A DNA stretch of 64,000 bases from Sialis fuliginosa (GCA_961205875.1 OY540812.1:17980001-18044000), one strand, 5' to 3'; counted from the first letter of the stretch, positions 1 through 12,086 are shown. Numbers and translations: made by a program. The notes: generated from the letters alone by a model not told the origin.

Positions 1-1554
1 CGCATCAATTTAAAATTCCAGACACATTATAATATGTTTAAATTTAAACTTAATTAACATTATACATACCAATTATTGCAGAAATAATCGCAATAACTAC
101 AATGTGTGTACAATGTGATTTGGACAGTTCATTTATTTCATTGATACCCGTATTAAAATAAGCCAATTATTATTATTGTTGCGATTTTCATAGACGGTGA
201 ACATAAAATTTAATATTCGAATATTACGTGGAATGAAGTTAGCGTTGTATGAATAATATATGGACTACAAGTTTTAATATTTGATTATATGAGCATATAA
301 ACACGAAACTTTATTCTGAATATAATGCAAATGTAAGTAAAAAAAATGACGTGGGAGAGGTTTGTGCATGTCTGATTTTCTAATTACCTAATTTGTTTTT
401 TGTATTAGAATTTAATGTAAAATTAATTAATAAATACAAAGAGCGTTATAGATAGACGCAGAGAAGTATTATTATCGGAAATATGTGTATGATGTTTTCA
501 CATTATATCTATTATTTCTGATATCTGAAAATATAGAAGTTAAGGTAGGAATATGTTGCCTCTAATAATAGATATTCTGTCTATGAACATTTCGATATAG
601 GTGTGCTAAGTATATGATCTTTTCTTCTCTGCATGAAATATCAACACGTCTCATCAACAGCAATGTATCTCGACTTTTAGTTTACTGCCGGAAATAAATT
701 TATGATTTCTTCTTACTAGGACTTCACATAGCGACGATAGATATATATCTAGATATAGAGATTGGCGTCCACAGTGGGGGAGGGGGCAAAAGAGGCAATG
801 CCTCCTCCCCTATATGATCGAGAAAATTGATCAATTAATATAATTGTTTAGTAGATACTTACACATTTTTGAGAAGGTAATGAGGTAACCTCTTCGTGTA
901 GTAAGACTAAACAAAATTTGCGCGATGACCAAGAAAGGTCTCGCTTTTTCTTGTCAAAATGATTTAATAATTAAATTAAAGTTATAAAAACATTATTTGT
1001 TTACAAGTAGGGGGATACTTGTTAACAACCACTTGGAAAGTTTTCTTCGGTTGCCTATAAGTATTATGTATTGCTCATCAAATGTATTTTTTTTGTAATG
1101 CAATAATTTTTTATTATTTTTTATATTTTCTCTAGAATGATGTTTTTTTTTTTAAATTCACATAAGACCGAGACTTTTTATTTGATCTTTAAGCTATCTG
1201 CAGGAGATAAGATCCAGAAGAAAATTAAATTATTGTGAGACGAGATAGCTTAATTTTACTAAGACGAGATCAAAGCCTTATTTCTTACTTGTACAAAAAT
1301 ATCGACAAATTGAACTTATCTAGGTACACTAAATGGCAACGATGAATTTATGGAAAGTTCTGGAACAATTTTCGATAGAGTGTAGGAAAATGTATAAAAT
1401 GATCCAAACATATTCTAAACAATATGATAATATTAAATTCCGTAAACACACCATATTTTATTCACATTTTAATGGACGACTATTTAGTACACAAAGATAC
1501 ACAATTAAAACTAAACGTTCCAAAAGGGCGGCAAATATTGCGTAATTAATTAAG
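1..1554. other. AT-rich stretch, no gene seen
   Basis: No supported gene. A purine-rich scrap near 769-812 (GGGGGAGGGGGC followed by CCTCCTCCCC) resembles the inner part of hAT-type repeats. Around 1160-1275 lie several GAGAC/GACGAGA words that recur elsewhere in the window. The 70-codon frame at 1333-1545 has no recognisable motif and I do not call it a gene. Confidence 0.6.
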
Positions 1555-1625
1555 CTGCTATGGACCCATTGTCACATTCCGCTCTCAGGTGATAAATGGT
1601 CATGCGTGGCGGCACTGCTGCACGA
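1555..1625 (-). other. GC-richer islet, very weak candidate exon
   Basis: A short GC-richer block in AT-rich DNA. On the minus strand an acceptor-like CTTTCGTGCAG is followed by an open frame of about 21 codons (reading VPPRMTIYHLRAECDNG and on) ending in TAA near 1555. I do not recognise the peptide. It could equally be a fragment of an old repeat. There is no upstream exon that I can tie to it. Confidence 0.12.
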
Positions 1626-1640
1626 AAGCGCGGGATTATA

Positions 1641-4317
1641 AATTAGATTAAAAAATAAATTTTTAACAGATATTTATGATGTTTTTGTAATGCAGTCTAA
1701 GTTTATTACAGAAGCTTTTGTTTAATTTCATAATTGATTTATAAAATGGTTTTCGTGAAATGAATATGTATGAATATTTTTATACGATGTTGAATGTGTG
1801 GATTTAAAATAATTGAAAGTAATAATATTTTTCTTTTATACAAGTAGGATTTGTAACCTTTTTTCATAATTGTATAAATTAGTATTTATTCTGTGGTTAA
1901 GGATGAGTAACTCAATTTAAATACTTATCTCGTATTCCCTTTTTGTGTCATTCAATTTAAATACAAGTTCAGAATTTTTAAATTTTATAATGTCTGAAAA
2001 ATTATCTTCATTAAGATTTCATAAAACTTTATCCACAGACAATTTTTCTGAGAATATGCTCGTTTTATTTTAAAACATAACGGAAACGATTAAAAATAAT
2101 TATCTAAGAAGTGGATATTTCTTGGAATTTTCATTTTATATTTTTTTTTTCATTTTTTTTTATTAACAAACAGAGCAAGCACAAGCTTACACCTGACGTA
2201 TAATTTTTTAAAGGCAAAATGAAATTATTTTTATTCATCAATTTTAGAAGCTTTTATTATATTATTTTCTTTGAAAATAATATTAAGTAATATTTTATTT
2301 ATTTGAATAAGAAAAAATTATAATTACTTATAATATATTTATTTGTCCTCTTCCCAAAGTCTATTACTTCTGTCTTATATCAATTATTGTTCTTGTTTTT
2401 AATTTTAAGAATAATCTACACTGTATTCTTTAAATCAGTTAACACCAATAATATAAGTACAATTAACTTATTCTATCATTGTCTACATGTATATCTAAAA
2501 CTTTAATTTCAACATTAAAATTTATATAGGTACATTTTTATAGAAATTAATAATCATATATTTTTATTAGAAATAATGTATAAAACAAAAATACCTACCT
2601 TACTAGGTCAGAATTCCATTTTAATAACATCAGATACAGTAGGCCTAATAAAGTATTAAAGTTATTATAACTTTTTTTATAAAGAATTCTGTTTAAAAAA
2701 TGCAACACATTAATGATATCATCAGACACATTAATCAAATATACAAACTTAATTTACATGTCTGAAAATAATAAATTACACAAATAAATACACACATTCC
2801 ATAAACAACATGGTCTTTATTTCAGTTTTATTATAATTTTATTACTTGAAGAAAATTTTCATTTTTAAAATGGTACACCGATGACCCATTACTATAAATA
2901 TATCATTATATGTATATGTTCATTGTTCACTTAAAAACAAGTGATATACATTTGAATTATATATTTCAACATTTATTTTAAATGGCATTTTAATTATTAC
3001 AACGCATGATTTAGCTGGACGCGTCATCTGCCCAAACGTTTTAATAATTAAATAGGAAATACATTAAGTGAGTTATTATTGTTGCTGACCTAGTTTATGT
3101 AATTTATTTTTGATATAAAAGTCCAATTTTCGTTCTATCGATTAGTAAATAAATGAAAACAACCGTTATTTCAGTAGAGTCAAGAAATTTAAAAATACAA
3201 GCTCAGCTTTTGTTGATAAAAATATCTACCATGGGAGCCACAGGACTCTCTTATACGTAATACTGACAGTGAACAATATACGTAATTCTTATTTTATTGA
3301 AACATATTTCTGACGAACTAATAAAGGTTAGAATAAAATGGGTAGAACATAAATTATAGATCATATTTTTTACAACATATATCAAATGAATTTTTTTGAA
3401 TATGAAAAAAATGTTTTAGATAAGAATTGTCGAGTATATTTTTCTCTAATTCGCACTGTTTCCAAAATAATTAGAAAAATTCAATTAGAATCCTAGAATT
3501 AGTTTTTAAGCTATATACAATTATTGATTGTTAATATTAGGGTAAGCATGTATGAAAAATTTACGATTTTCTTATAAAAATAGGTACGGTCGTATTTGTA
3601 AAAATTAAAAAAAAATCAAAGGTATAGTTGTGATAATCATCATGTGGCGTGTTTGGGGGTTGGGAGCTCTAGATAGAATAAAAGTTTGGGACCCACACAA
3701 ACTTCGCCCCCACCCTTTTTACCTTGGAGCCTACTGGACAGTAGGAAATTTAGACAACTTCACCGACAAGTATAAAAATTGGCAAATGGTGTTTTCTATT
3801 CAAAATTTTGAAAAATGAAAATGACTTGATTTCAAAATAAACACGGCGAAGCCGCGGGTAAATGAATATCAACAATAATGTCTTAGCAGCTTATTTATAA
3901 ATAGCCAAAATTAATATTTACAATAGTTTTTATATGTCACAAAATTTGATTAGATTTCATTGTCCCAGTAATAATTTACATGAAACGAAAACTACTTCTA
4001 TGATAGACATAAATCAAATACAGTGCTAAAAATAACATAAACAGATATCCAGACCAACAAGTATTTCAAAACAATAATCTACCTCATCACGAAATCACAC
4101 TCCCGGTCATCGGGAGTACATTTCTGGAGTCAAGTTTAATTTCACCGTTCATTAATCTAAAGCAGTGTTCATTGAACGACGACACAAGCCGAATGGTGCT
4201 CTCGTAAAAAACCGATCGGATATTTTACATTTTCCGTCTGATTAATCTATCGAGATGCAAATGGCATTGTGATTCCGTTAAACAAATTCCATTACACTTT
4301 TTTCTAATGGCGGTGAG
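1641..4317. other. AT-rich stretch, no gene seen
   Basis: Mostly A/T-rich non-coding DNA with poly-T runs. Near 3841 a short string, ACGGCGAAGCCGCGGGTAAA, resembles the GC-rich 3' end of Helitron-like or other insect repeats, but it is too short to classify. The 62-codon frame at 3630-3818 shows no known motif. Near 4255 an octamer-type ATGCAAAT is followed closely by a Sox-like CATTGTG. This is only a motif match. Confidence 0.6.
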
Positions 4318-4386
4318 GAGGAAGCTCATCGAGAGAAGGGTGGTATATTGATTTACGTGCCTGAGAATTTTAACATGGCAAACGTA
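4318..4386 (+). repeat. Duplicated block, copy 1
   Basis: A G-rich lead (GAGAGAAGGGTGGTA) runs into TATTGATTTACGTG and GAGAATTTTAAC. The same order of words recurs about 1.17 kb downstream at 5482-5555. Similarity fades outside this core. It could be a local duplication, a pair of old transposon fragments or a repeated regulatory motif. Confidence 0.45.
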
Positions 4387-5093
4387 TGATTTATTGAAAT
4401 AATTTATAATGTTGTTTTTTTTTTAGTTTACCATTGTCTTCATGCAAGAAGAGGACGATGCTTAAGTCGCATGGTCAATGTTGTATTGTATTTTATGCTA
4501 AGCATCTTTCAATAGATTCGTAATTGTAAAGAAAAATAAGTTTATATTTTTATTTGTTAGCAGTAGGTATAGCCAAAAAATCATTTGTTTAGTAAAACTG
4601 AAAAAAACTGAAAGTTCAAAAATTCGTTTCCTTTTTGTTTTAAATACTAAACAAAGTTTCCTCGTATTTTGAATTGAGCAACCGGCTGATCTATATACAA
4701 CCTCACCAAACTGTGGTATTAGTTAGTTATCAAAACATGTTTAATGTCATTACCCAGTCTCTTGATCCTTACTTAAACTAAAAAAAAGTTTCATTGAAGT
4801 TTTCGTATTTAGTTGGAAATAACTAATAATCAGACAAACCAAAAGATCAATAAAAATCTTATACAATTAGTGTACATTATATTGCTTGTAAAACAACATA
4901 TAGACTTTAAAAAGCACAAAAAATTCACATTGTATAAATAGAACTTAGATTTACATATAAATAATTACTCTATTTATATTATATTATATTAGATTCAAAA
5001 TGTCTGAGTATTTCCTGATGGAGCATTTTTAAAAATAATTTCAGAGTCACATCTATTCAGATATTTCAATAGACATCTCGTTTTATGTTTCTA

Positions 5094-5267
5094 CAAGTGA
5101 TTCTCAAACTTTTTTGGATGACAGCACCTTAAAATTAAATTTTTGAAAATGCACTGCTATAAATTTTATTTTCTACAAGAAACGTAAATTTTAACATTGA
5201 ATCGCGACACCTTTTTACGCCTCTTCGGCACCATGGTTTCCATAGCACACAATTTGAGAACCACCTA
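5094..5267. mobile_element. hAT-type MITE (TTCTCAAAC ends)
   Basis: The left end reads GTGATTCTCAAACTTTTTTG. The right end reads TTTGAGAACCACCTA, which is its inverted counterpart with a few changes. The interior has GCGACACC and CACTGCT words. hAT non-autonomous elements with ends like GTGGTTCTCAAAC are common in animals. I could not see a clean 8-bp target duplication, so the exact ends are uncertain by a few bases. Confidence 0.5.
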
Positions 5268-5481
5268 TTAATATTTTAAAATGTTTTAGATGCATCACAA
5301 CAGATAAATTCGACAAAATGTGTATTTTTCTCTGCCATCAACATAATATTATGATCTATCAAAAATAAACAACAATGAAGTCCCAAATCCATACACAACT
5401 CACCACAGGCTGGACAACTATTCCGCATGGTGTTTCACAACCGCACTTTCGCGATATTGGAATGGGACAAGAGATGACGAG

Positions 5482-5555
5482 TGAGTATGAGGAATGGTGA
5501 GGGGGGTATTGATTTACGTGACGGAGAATTTTAACGCGCGCGACACTCAAATGAT
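5482..5555 (+). repeat. Duplicated block, copy 2
   Basis: Partner of 4318-4386. GGAATGGTGAGGGGGG is followed by TATTGATTTACGTG and GAGAATTTTAACGCG. The neighbouring 5380-5720 is GC-richer than average, and I found no convincing coding frame in it. Confidence 0.45.
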
Positions 5556-7080
5556 TTATCGGCGAACGTTTGTAATCAGATTGCTCGAGCCGTGTCGCTA
5601 TTTGTTAGACTCGTGAAAATATAGATGAATAGCCGCTATTAGTGGTCCATTGGCTGATTGGTTCATTTATATTAAACACGGCTGCAGTGGCGGATATCTC
5701 ACGGGGTCGTTGGTATATGTGTAGCATTTGCACTAATCACCAATGAATCTTCTAATACAGACTTTCATGGACGTTGTCCATGTTGGCTTTAACTCAATAA
5801 TGATGTCCATGTTAGATTAATTTCAACGTTTCTTCTTCAGAAATGATTCAAAGTTCAAAAGGACACCAACCCTGTAATCAAGTTAGAAATCATTTAGACA
5901 TCTACTGTAGCTTTGAAACGAATATTTTTTGTTTTATTAATCTTCGCTAATCAAGTCTGGCTGAGGGGCTACGCCCGATGGCCAATAACTTAAATTTAAA
6001 AAAAAAATCTTCGCTAAAAAATAGACACATTTACAGCTTACATTAAGACTAAAATCACCAAATTTACATCTCTCTTGCCGAGTTTCAAGAACGACAGATA
6101 TAACTTTTGCACTGTCAGTTAAGGACTGTGATTGGTCAAATCTAAAGTTAATATTTTGAGGTAAACTATAGACATCTGTTGTTTATAAAACTTGGCATCT
6201 AAAAAAAGTAGCATGGTACTCATGGTAGGTTAGATAAAATAACTAATTGTATAAATATTTGATTGGAAAATTGGTAAGAGAAGAATATGAATATGTTTAT
6301 TAAACGGTTTGTCTTAAAAAATGTATGTGCCCCCCACGATGATACACCACTGTACGACTCATGGTGTTATAACAGATTCAGAAGTGCGTTTCGAATGGAT
6401 TAAAAGGCTTTGAAATTATGTACGCGCAATTTAAATTGATAGATGTATTTTTATTTTTTCATCTCTATATGTGTTCGGAATGAGTATTTATTGTCACATA
6501 GGGGAGTAACATTTGTTCATTTTTTAAATTGTTTTATTTGCTTTTTCGTGAATTTGTAAAGTGATTTGTTATTAGAATATGTCACCCCCATTCCGATACA
6601 TCCACTTATGTAAATTGTGGCAAGGAATAAAATTTCATCAAATTAAAAGAGGAGTCTACAGGGTTAATTCATTAAAAATATAACTAAATAAATACCTAAT
6701 AGAAAAAACGTTAAAATTATTTTTTTAAATAAAAAAATAAATAAATTCAATATAAATTAAATGTGTCTCGGTCAGTAGAGAAATTATCGAAAAAAATTAT
6801 TCTTTCCCTATTGACGAAAAAAACTACCTTTAATTGTTTATGAAAACCATAATTATTAATCAATCGTAAAAATCTTATGTACTTCGATGTAAAATCTATC
6901 TAAGAAGTTACAGTTAAAATTTCAAGTCGATCGGATGAAAAATGGCCAAGATACGCTTTCCGCAGTTTTTAAAAACGTGGTTTCGATAAAAATGAGTTTA
7001 AAGTTTGAAAACTGTTTTACTACTAGCAAACGTCGACATTAGTTCCGACCTTTTTCGAGACTTTTTCGTTCAGAGACACT
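5556..7080. other. AT-rich stretch, no gene seen
   Basis: No supported gene or RNA. CAGTGGCGGATATC near 5684 resembles a lone hAT end. I found no partner end. Confidence 0.55.
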
Positions 7081-7088
7081 TTGGAAAG

Positions 7089-7346
7089 CAGTGGCGTAGC
7101 AAGGGAGGGGGGGGGGTAAGGGGGTCTATCATGCCCCGGGCGTTACTTACAGAAGGGCGCCAAATGGCTCTGAACCTTTTGAACCGCATAGCATAAACAC
7201 AATTTACAAAGACCAGAATAGACCTTTTTTTTTTTTTTAGTCACGCCAATTTCAATTCAAATTTATTATTATTATTTTTAAATTATTTTTGGGGGCGCCA
7301 AAAAGATATCGTGCCCCGGGCGCTAATTATGCTTGCTACGCCACTG
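7089..7346. mobile_element. hAT MITE with perfect 8-bp target duplication
   Basis: A 258-bp non-autonomous element. Its ends are perfect 15-bp inverted repeats, CAGTGGCGTAGCAAG (7089-7103) and CTTGCTACGCCACTG (7332-7346). It is flanked by a perfect 8-bp direct repeat TTGGAAAG at 7081-7088 and 7347-7354. CAG...CTG ends plus an 8-bp duplication are the hallmark of the hAT superfamily. The word TGCCCCGGGCG occurs twice inside in the same orientation. No transposase is present, so it must have been moved in trans. The 63-codon frame at 7005-7196 crosses the element border and is spurious. Confidence 0.88.
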
Positions 7347-7354
7347 TTGGAAAG

Positions 7355-8220
7355 TGAGCTTTAAAAATAAATAAATAAATTTATAAAAAATATATTTGAC
7401 TAGTAAAGTTTAAACTTTAACTATATGAAAGTTTATTTATAAAACATTAATTTGCGAAAAATAGAGCATACTTGAGACGTTACCCCCATCAGATCAAAAA
7501 TACGACAAAGTTAAACTACAAATTGTATATATTTCGCTATCTCCCGTCACACAGTATACATACTATGTATAAATTAACAATTTTATGCATTAACAAGGAT
7601 CCTGTAACATTTTCATGTTTTCATAATTCTACATGCATGACGTGATTTAAATTGTGAATTGTTTATGCCCAGTTCAAGCCGTGGTAATTAAATCATATTT
7701 TGTTATGGTTTATGTATGAAAATAACAAACGTGTAATCTATTTTATATGCTATAAAAATGTTAATGAAAACAAAACATGTCTAGTCTTTTGAAGTCCGCC
7801 ACATTTCAAATGGAAGCAAAAAACATTCTACGAATTTTCAAAATGCAATTTAAAACGATTATAATACATATATTTAAACACTGTTTGCCTTCTAAACATC
7901 AGTTTGAGAATTTAAGTATCCGAAAATATAATATTTATTATTTAGATGTAGTATTTTGTTAAATTACCTATACCTATATGTTTATTTTAGAATAATTGAT
8001 AATAACTATCTTTACATAATTATTTTTATACAGTATTTTTTAATCTAATTTTAAGGTTCAATTGTATAATAAGTATAATTTTTTTAATTATAGCATTTTA
8101 ACCAAATCCGAGCAACAAATAACTATTTAAATGTGCCAGTTTTTTTCTAGCTCCAGTTTCCAGTTCGACTCAAGTGATTGAAACGTCTGGAATAATAAAG
8201 AAATTATATCTATATTAGTT
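7355..8220. other. AT-rich stretch, no gene seen
   Basis: No supported feature. The frame at 7777-7962 (61 codons) has no recognisable motif or codon preference. Confidence 0.55.
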
Positions 8221-8223
8221 TAA

Positions 8224-9282
8224 TGCCCGGTATTATAAAGGACCTCGTAAAATTTGCTAGCTTGCAAGCATTCTCAAATGACGTATTCATTCTGTACTAG
8301 TAATAATATAATAATAATATTATTATTTATTATATTTGAATCGCCCAACAATGAGATACAAATGGTCAAAAAACAATACATAAAATAATTGTATGATACG
8401 AGTACATTAAAATAATTAAACAAAATATATAATATAAATAGTTACACAAAATACTATACCAGATGAGGTGACAGTTCTGAAACAGAAACAAATCACACAA
8501 AAACTAATTATAATTAAATAATCACATCTATCAAATTATACGATGCTAAATTTATTAAATGCCTATGTAATAATTTTTAAATTTATTAATTTAAGTATTT
8601 TTCTTTAAGTTTAAAGGTAACTGGTGGTAGATTTTGTATCCTGTATAAATTGGTCACTTTTCAAAAAAAGTTGTTCTGTATTTCAGAACCATGTCACCTC
8701 CTCTGGTATTATAGTGTTTAACATCGTTATTATTTCTTCTGAAATAATCATTTATGAACATTATTGAGAGAAGTTCGTAGATACATATACCATATATTGT
8801 TAATATTTTATTTTCATTAAAACAGGTATAAGATTCTCTATAGTTCAAACTAAATATGATACGAAGGATTATTTTCTATATTATAAATATTCTATGCATA
8901 TCACCAGAACGTCCCCAAAAGATTACTCAATATTTGAGTGTTGGATACACATATCCATAGTATACATCATTAGGTTTTTTACGTCAAAGAAGTTATTTTT
9001 TAATAATTTTATGTTATAATAAAAATAATTCAATTTTTTACAAACTAGGTTTAATTGTTGAATCCATTTAAATCTATGGATTAGCTATGGAATTTAGACC
9101 AGTGATACTTCAACTAGTTATCACAGTTGGCGACTTTGACCGTACAAAATAATGTTCATAATATCACCACTGTTTTAATACCGTTGATGATTACATACCA
9201 CGCGTGCGCGAAAATTGTCCAACATTTCATAAAACTTAAAGAGAACTGTCAGATACGTTTGAAACCTTTATAATACCGGACA
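8224..9282. mobile_element. PIF/Harbinger-like MITE, copy 1, split by an insertion
   Basis: The ends are inverted: TGCCCGGTATTATAAAGG at the left and CCTTTATAATACCGGACA at the right. They are flanked by TAA at 8221-8223 and 9283-9285. The outer 80 bp and the last 207 bp match the 326-bp sister at 39956-40281. In the sister CTGTACTAGTA runs directly into TCTATGGATTAGC. Here the two are separated by about 770 bp (roughly 8305-9074), so something inserted into this copy. A 3-bp TAA duplication suits PIF/Harbinger. No transposase is present. Confidence 0.8.
8457..8708. mobile_element. Inverted-repeat element nested in the split MITE
   Basis: The left arm is TACCAGATGAGGTGACA then GTTCTGAAAC. The right arm is TTTCAGAACC, ATGTCACCTCCTCTGGTA. 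They form inverted repeats of roughly 28 bp with a small indel. Flanking bases (ACTATA on one side, TATAGT on the other) extend the symmetry. It lies inside the insertion that splits the Harbinger-like MITE. The superfamily is unclear: ends could be read as CAG...CTG, but no 8-bp duplication is visible. Confidence 0.55.
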
Positions 9283-9285
9283 TAA

Positions 9286-10083
9286 GTAACATTACTAATG
9301 ATATTTCTATGTCTATAACTTTGGCTGGTGTAAACTTTAAATATAATTAAAATGTAATAAATAACAAAAAGGTACAAATAATGATAATCTTATCATTTTA
9401 TCATTGTTTAAAAAGAAAATCTTATTATACACTTCATGAACACTTTATAAAATATATATATACATAAATATCAAAAGTTTCAAAGTACATATTCACAAAA
9501 CAACAAAGTTACTACCACTTTATTATTAAGAAATAATGATAAATGAGATCTCCAGTTGGCAGAAAAAAATTGATCTCGGATGAAAAATCGTCAGTTTGTA
9601 TCACGACAGACGTGCAAAAATAATAAATGATACTCAACAATGAATACATAATTGACATATGAATTTGCAACAGAGTTCACCATTCCAACAGTGTAACAGC
9701 TTGTGACAATGTGGAGCTGTGCATGCAACCCCCACCCCCCACCCATCCTTAACACCGTCACATCGAAAAACTACATACATTCAAAAGCAGGGCCGTTTCT
9801 AGTTTATCAACCGCCCGAAGGTAACATCGATGGAAAATACAATATATTACTTTTGCCGTAAAATTTATATTATTAATAAATACAACAATCTCAGTATCTG
9901 CTATGTGTCCTCGCCAAAAATATTGTGTGCCAATAATTAATGGTACGATATAAATCAAAATTCAACGCCATAATGTTCGTTATGCGTTAATATAGAAAGA
10001 TAAATATTAATTGTCACTGTTTAAGCATGGATTATGTATTCACAACAACAAAAATATTATTTAAACAAAAAGAATATACATAA
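9286..10083. other. AT-rich stretch, no gene seen
   Basis: No gene supported. GCAGGGCCGTTTCTAG at 9788 resembles a hAT left end (CAGGGCCG type) with no matching right end found. There is a C-rich run near 9728-9744. Confidence 0.5.
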
Positions 10084-10086
10084 TAA

Positions 10087-10269
10087 GGGTCCATTTAGAC
10101 TATCGAGCCGGTCTCGGGCCGGTCTCGCTTCAGTCAAATATTCAATATAATAATACTGTATCGGAGCATGACTGGACCGAGACCTGAGCGATACTTACAG
10201 TGCTTTCATTGTTTATTGTTTATTCATATTTGATTGGAGCGAGACCGGCTCAATAGTCTGAATCGACCC
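10087..10269. mobile_element. Harbinger-like MITE, 30-bp inverted ends, TAA duplication
   Basis: A 183-bp element whose first and last 30 bp are inverted repeats with 27 of 30 matching. The left begins GGGTCCATTTAGACTATCGA and continues GCCGGTCTCG. The right, read inward on the other strand, begins GGGTCGATTCAGACTATTGA. TAA flanks it at 10084-10086 and 10270-10272. Ends starting GGGTC with a 3-bp TAA duplication fit non-autonomous PIF/Harbinger elements. There is no coding capacity. Confidence 0.82.
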
Positions 10270-10516
10270 TAAATATTTCTTCTTATGGGTTTACAAGCTA
10301 AATTTGTCTCAGTCTGTAAGAAATTGATATATTTATTATTTAATTTAATTTTAGTTAATTGTAGTAGTGTGTTCTAAGAACTCTCGGTCTAAGAAAATTC
10401 TGTTCATATACATTGATAAAAAAAGCATTATTTCATTTACTTCAATAACCTACATGGAGGTTTATATTTATTGAAGTGCACATCAAATCGATTATGGTTT
10501 TGTCGAATTATGGCGG

Positions 10517-10566
10517 TTTTTAAGCCGGAAAACACGCTACCTGTAGCGTGTTTTCCGGCTTAAAAA
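10517..10566. repeat. Perfect 24-bp hairpin with 2-bp loop
   Basis: The left arm is 10517-10540, ending GGAAAACACGCTAC. The loop is CT at 10541-10542. The right arm is 10543-10566, starting GTAGCGTGTTTTCC. All 24 pairs match. Long perfect palindromes with almost no loop are unstable in genomes, so this is recent, selected, or a foldback or assembly artefact. No similar sequence was noticed elsewhere in the window. Confidence 0.95.
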
Positions 10567-11389
10567 ATGTAAATAAAATGTAATAAATCAACATTAACTT
10601 AACCTATTATCAGAATAGAAACATATTAAAACTGATAATGAGTCAAATTAAATAATTTGATTTTTAATTTTTAAAAAATCTATCTTGTAATATTGACTAG
10701 TTTATTATAAAGACTTTTTTACAATTTACAATGATTAAATTGTTTATCTTGAGTTTCTTTACAACAGCAGTAAAAAAATAGCAATTCTATTATGCATGAA
10801 AGGGGTGTGCATTTTATGACCAAGCCATACTATTTATTTTATCATTACATTAAATGGCTGAATAAAGATGTTTTTTCAAGGATTCTCTATAAGAAAGTTT
10901 AAATAAAAAATCAAAATTGTCGAAAAACACTACTAGTGGGTTTCATTATAAAACAAAAATAATCTGGATTAATTAATCGGTTGTTTACAATGGTTAACAG
11001 TATTCCTGAACTTACATAGTATCAATTATTAAAAAAATCACAAGGTAGGTACCATATGAGTCCATCCATTCTTTTAAATTTTTATTATATTATACATTTT
11101 TTATAGCTTAACATGAGACAATGCGAAACTAATATTAAGTAAATTATCGATCTTTTGAAATCGAAATTCTCGTCTCATGAAAATTTTACAAAATCTCATT
11201 TCTATGAATTAAAATATTTTTTATTTTAAACATACCTATGGTAAATATTCTTCCATTGTACATTTTACAGCCATCAACAAACCTAGCATTACGTTATAAT
11301 TAACTATCTCTTAACCCTTATCCTGTAACAAAAAAAAATTACACATTCTGTCTTTTGAGTAAATTTTGCCCAACACAATTTTATTTTTT

Positions 11390-12019
11390 TTATTTACAGT
11401 TTTTACAAGTTATTTCAGTAAATGAATGCGTTTTGCATATAAATAAATTACACGAAGTACATTTTGTAGCATATTTAGTGCTATTAGATAGGTTTGGGCA
11501 CATGTGACAACGTGCTCTCTTTAAATTTTGTTTATATTGAGGCTGTATAATGTGTACAACCTCTTTGGCCTTTGAGCTATGTGGCTGGGATGTTCGCTGT
11601 TGGATTTCATCATGAACTAGATCTAGCCCCAATTGCTCTAGATAAAGTCTACGCCGGAAATGTTTTTTCTTATTCCATTCTGGATTTATTAAAGTCCAAA
11701 TCACGTAGGCATTATAGGCAGAAATGTCAAGCATATTGCTGAAAAGAGCCATAGGCCATCTATTGGTCTTTCGCTTACAACTATAAGTTCCAACCAATTG
11801 GTCCAAAGTATCCACTCCGGCCTTGGTCGCATTGTAAAATTCAATGATTTCAGGCTTTTTCAGGGGGCTTTCTCCAATTTTGGTGTCGTGGTGTAATGTA
11901 CTTAGAAGATAGACACAGCGATTTTTTTTGGCACATATGCAACTAATCAACACAATAATGAATAAAAATTCGCGCACTTTTACAATAATGGACCAAATAA
12001 AAAAAAAAAGTGGAAGCAA
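11390..12019 (-). pseudogene. piggyBac transposase, C-terminal fragment (209 codons)
   Basis: Encodes the last part of a PiggyBac/PGBD-type transposase (DDE_Tnp_1_7 family plus C-terminal zinc finger), a cut-and-paste enzyme of the nucleus that recognises element ends and inserts at TTAA. Visible hallmarks are VYLLSTLHHD at residues 36-45, KAGVDTLDQ at 66-74 and TNRWPMALF at 85-93. The acidic residue in GVDTLDQ (D70) matches the third catalytic aspartate of the family. At 171-208 there is a cysteine-rich finger (C171, C174, C187, C190, C195, H198, C205, C208). Full-length members have roughly 500-600 residues, so the first two catalytic aspartates and the N-terminal DNA-binding part are gone. 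The first 28-30 codons are hydrophobic and do not fit the family, so they are probably junk upstream of the real homology. It cannot be a working transposase, although the C-terminal DNA-binding finger is uninterrupted. Confidence 0.92.
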
Positions 12020-12071
12020 TTGTAGATATGACCACTAACTTCAATACTTTTTACTAATTGCTTCTTTTTTT

Positions 12072-12086
12072 GGGGGGGGGGGGGGG
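12072..12086. repeat. Poly-G run (15 G)
   Basis: A run of 15 G inside the piggyBac element, upstream of the transposase remnant. A run of 15 C lies about 600 bp away at 12674-12688. Such runs are prone to length errors in sequencing. Confidence 0.9.
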
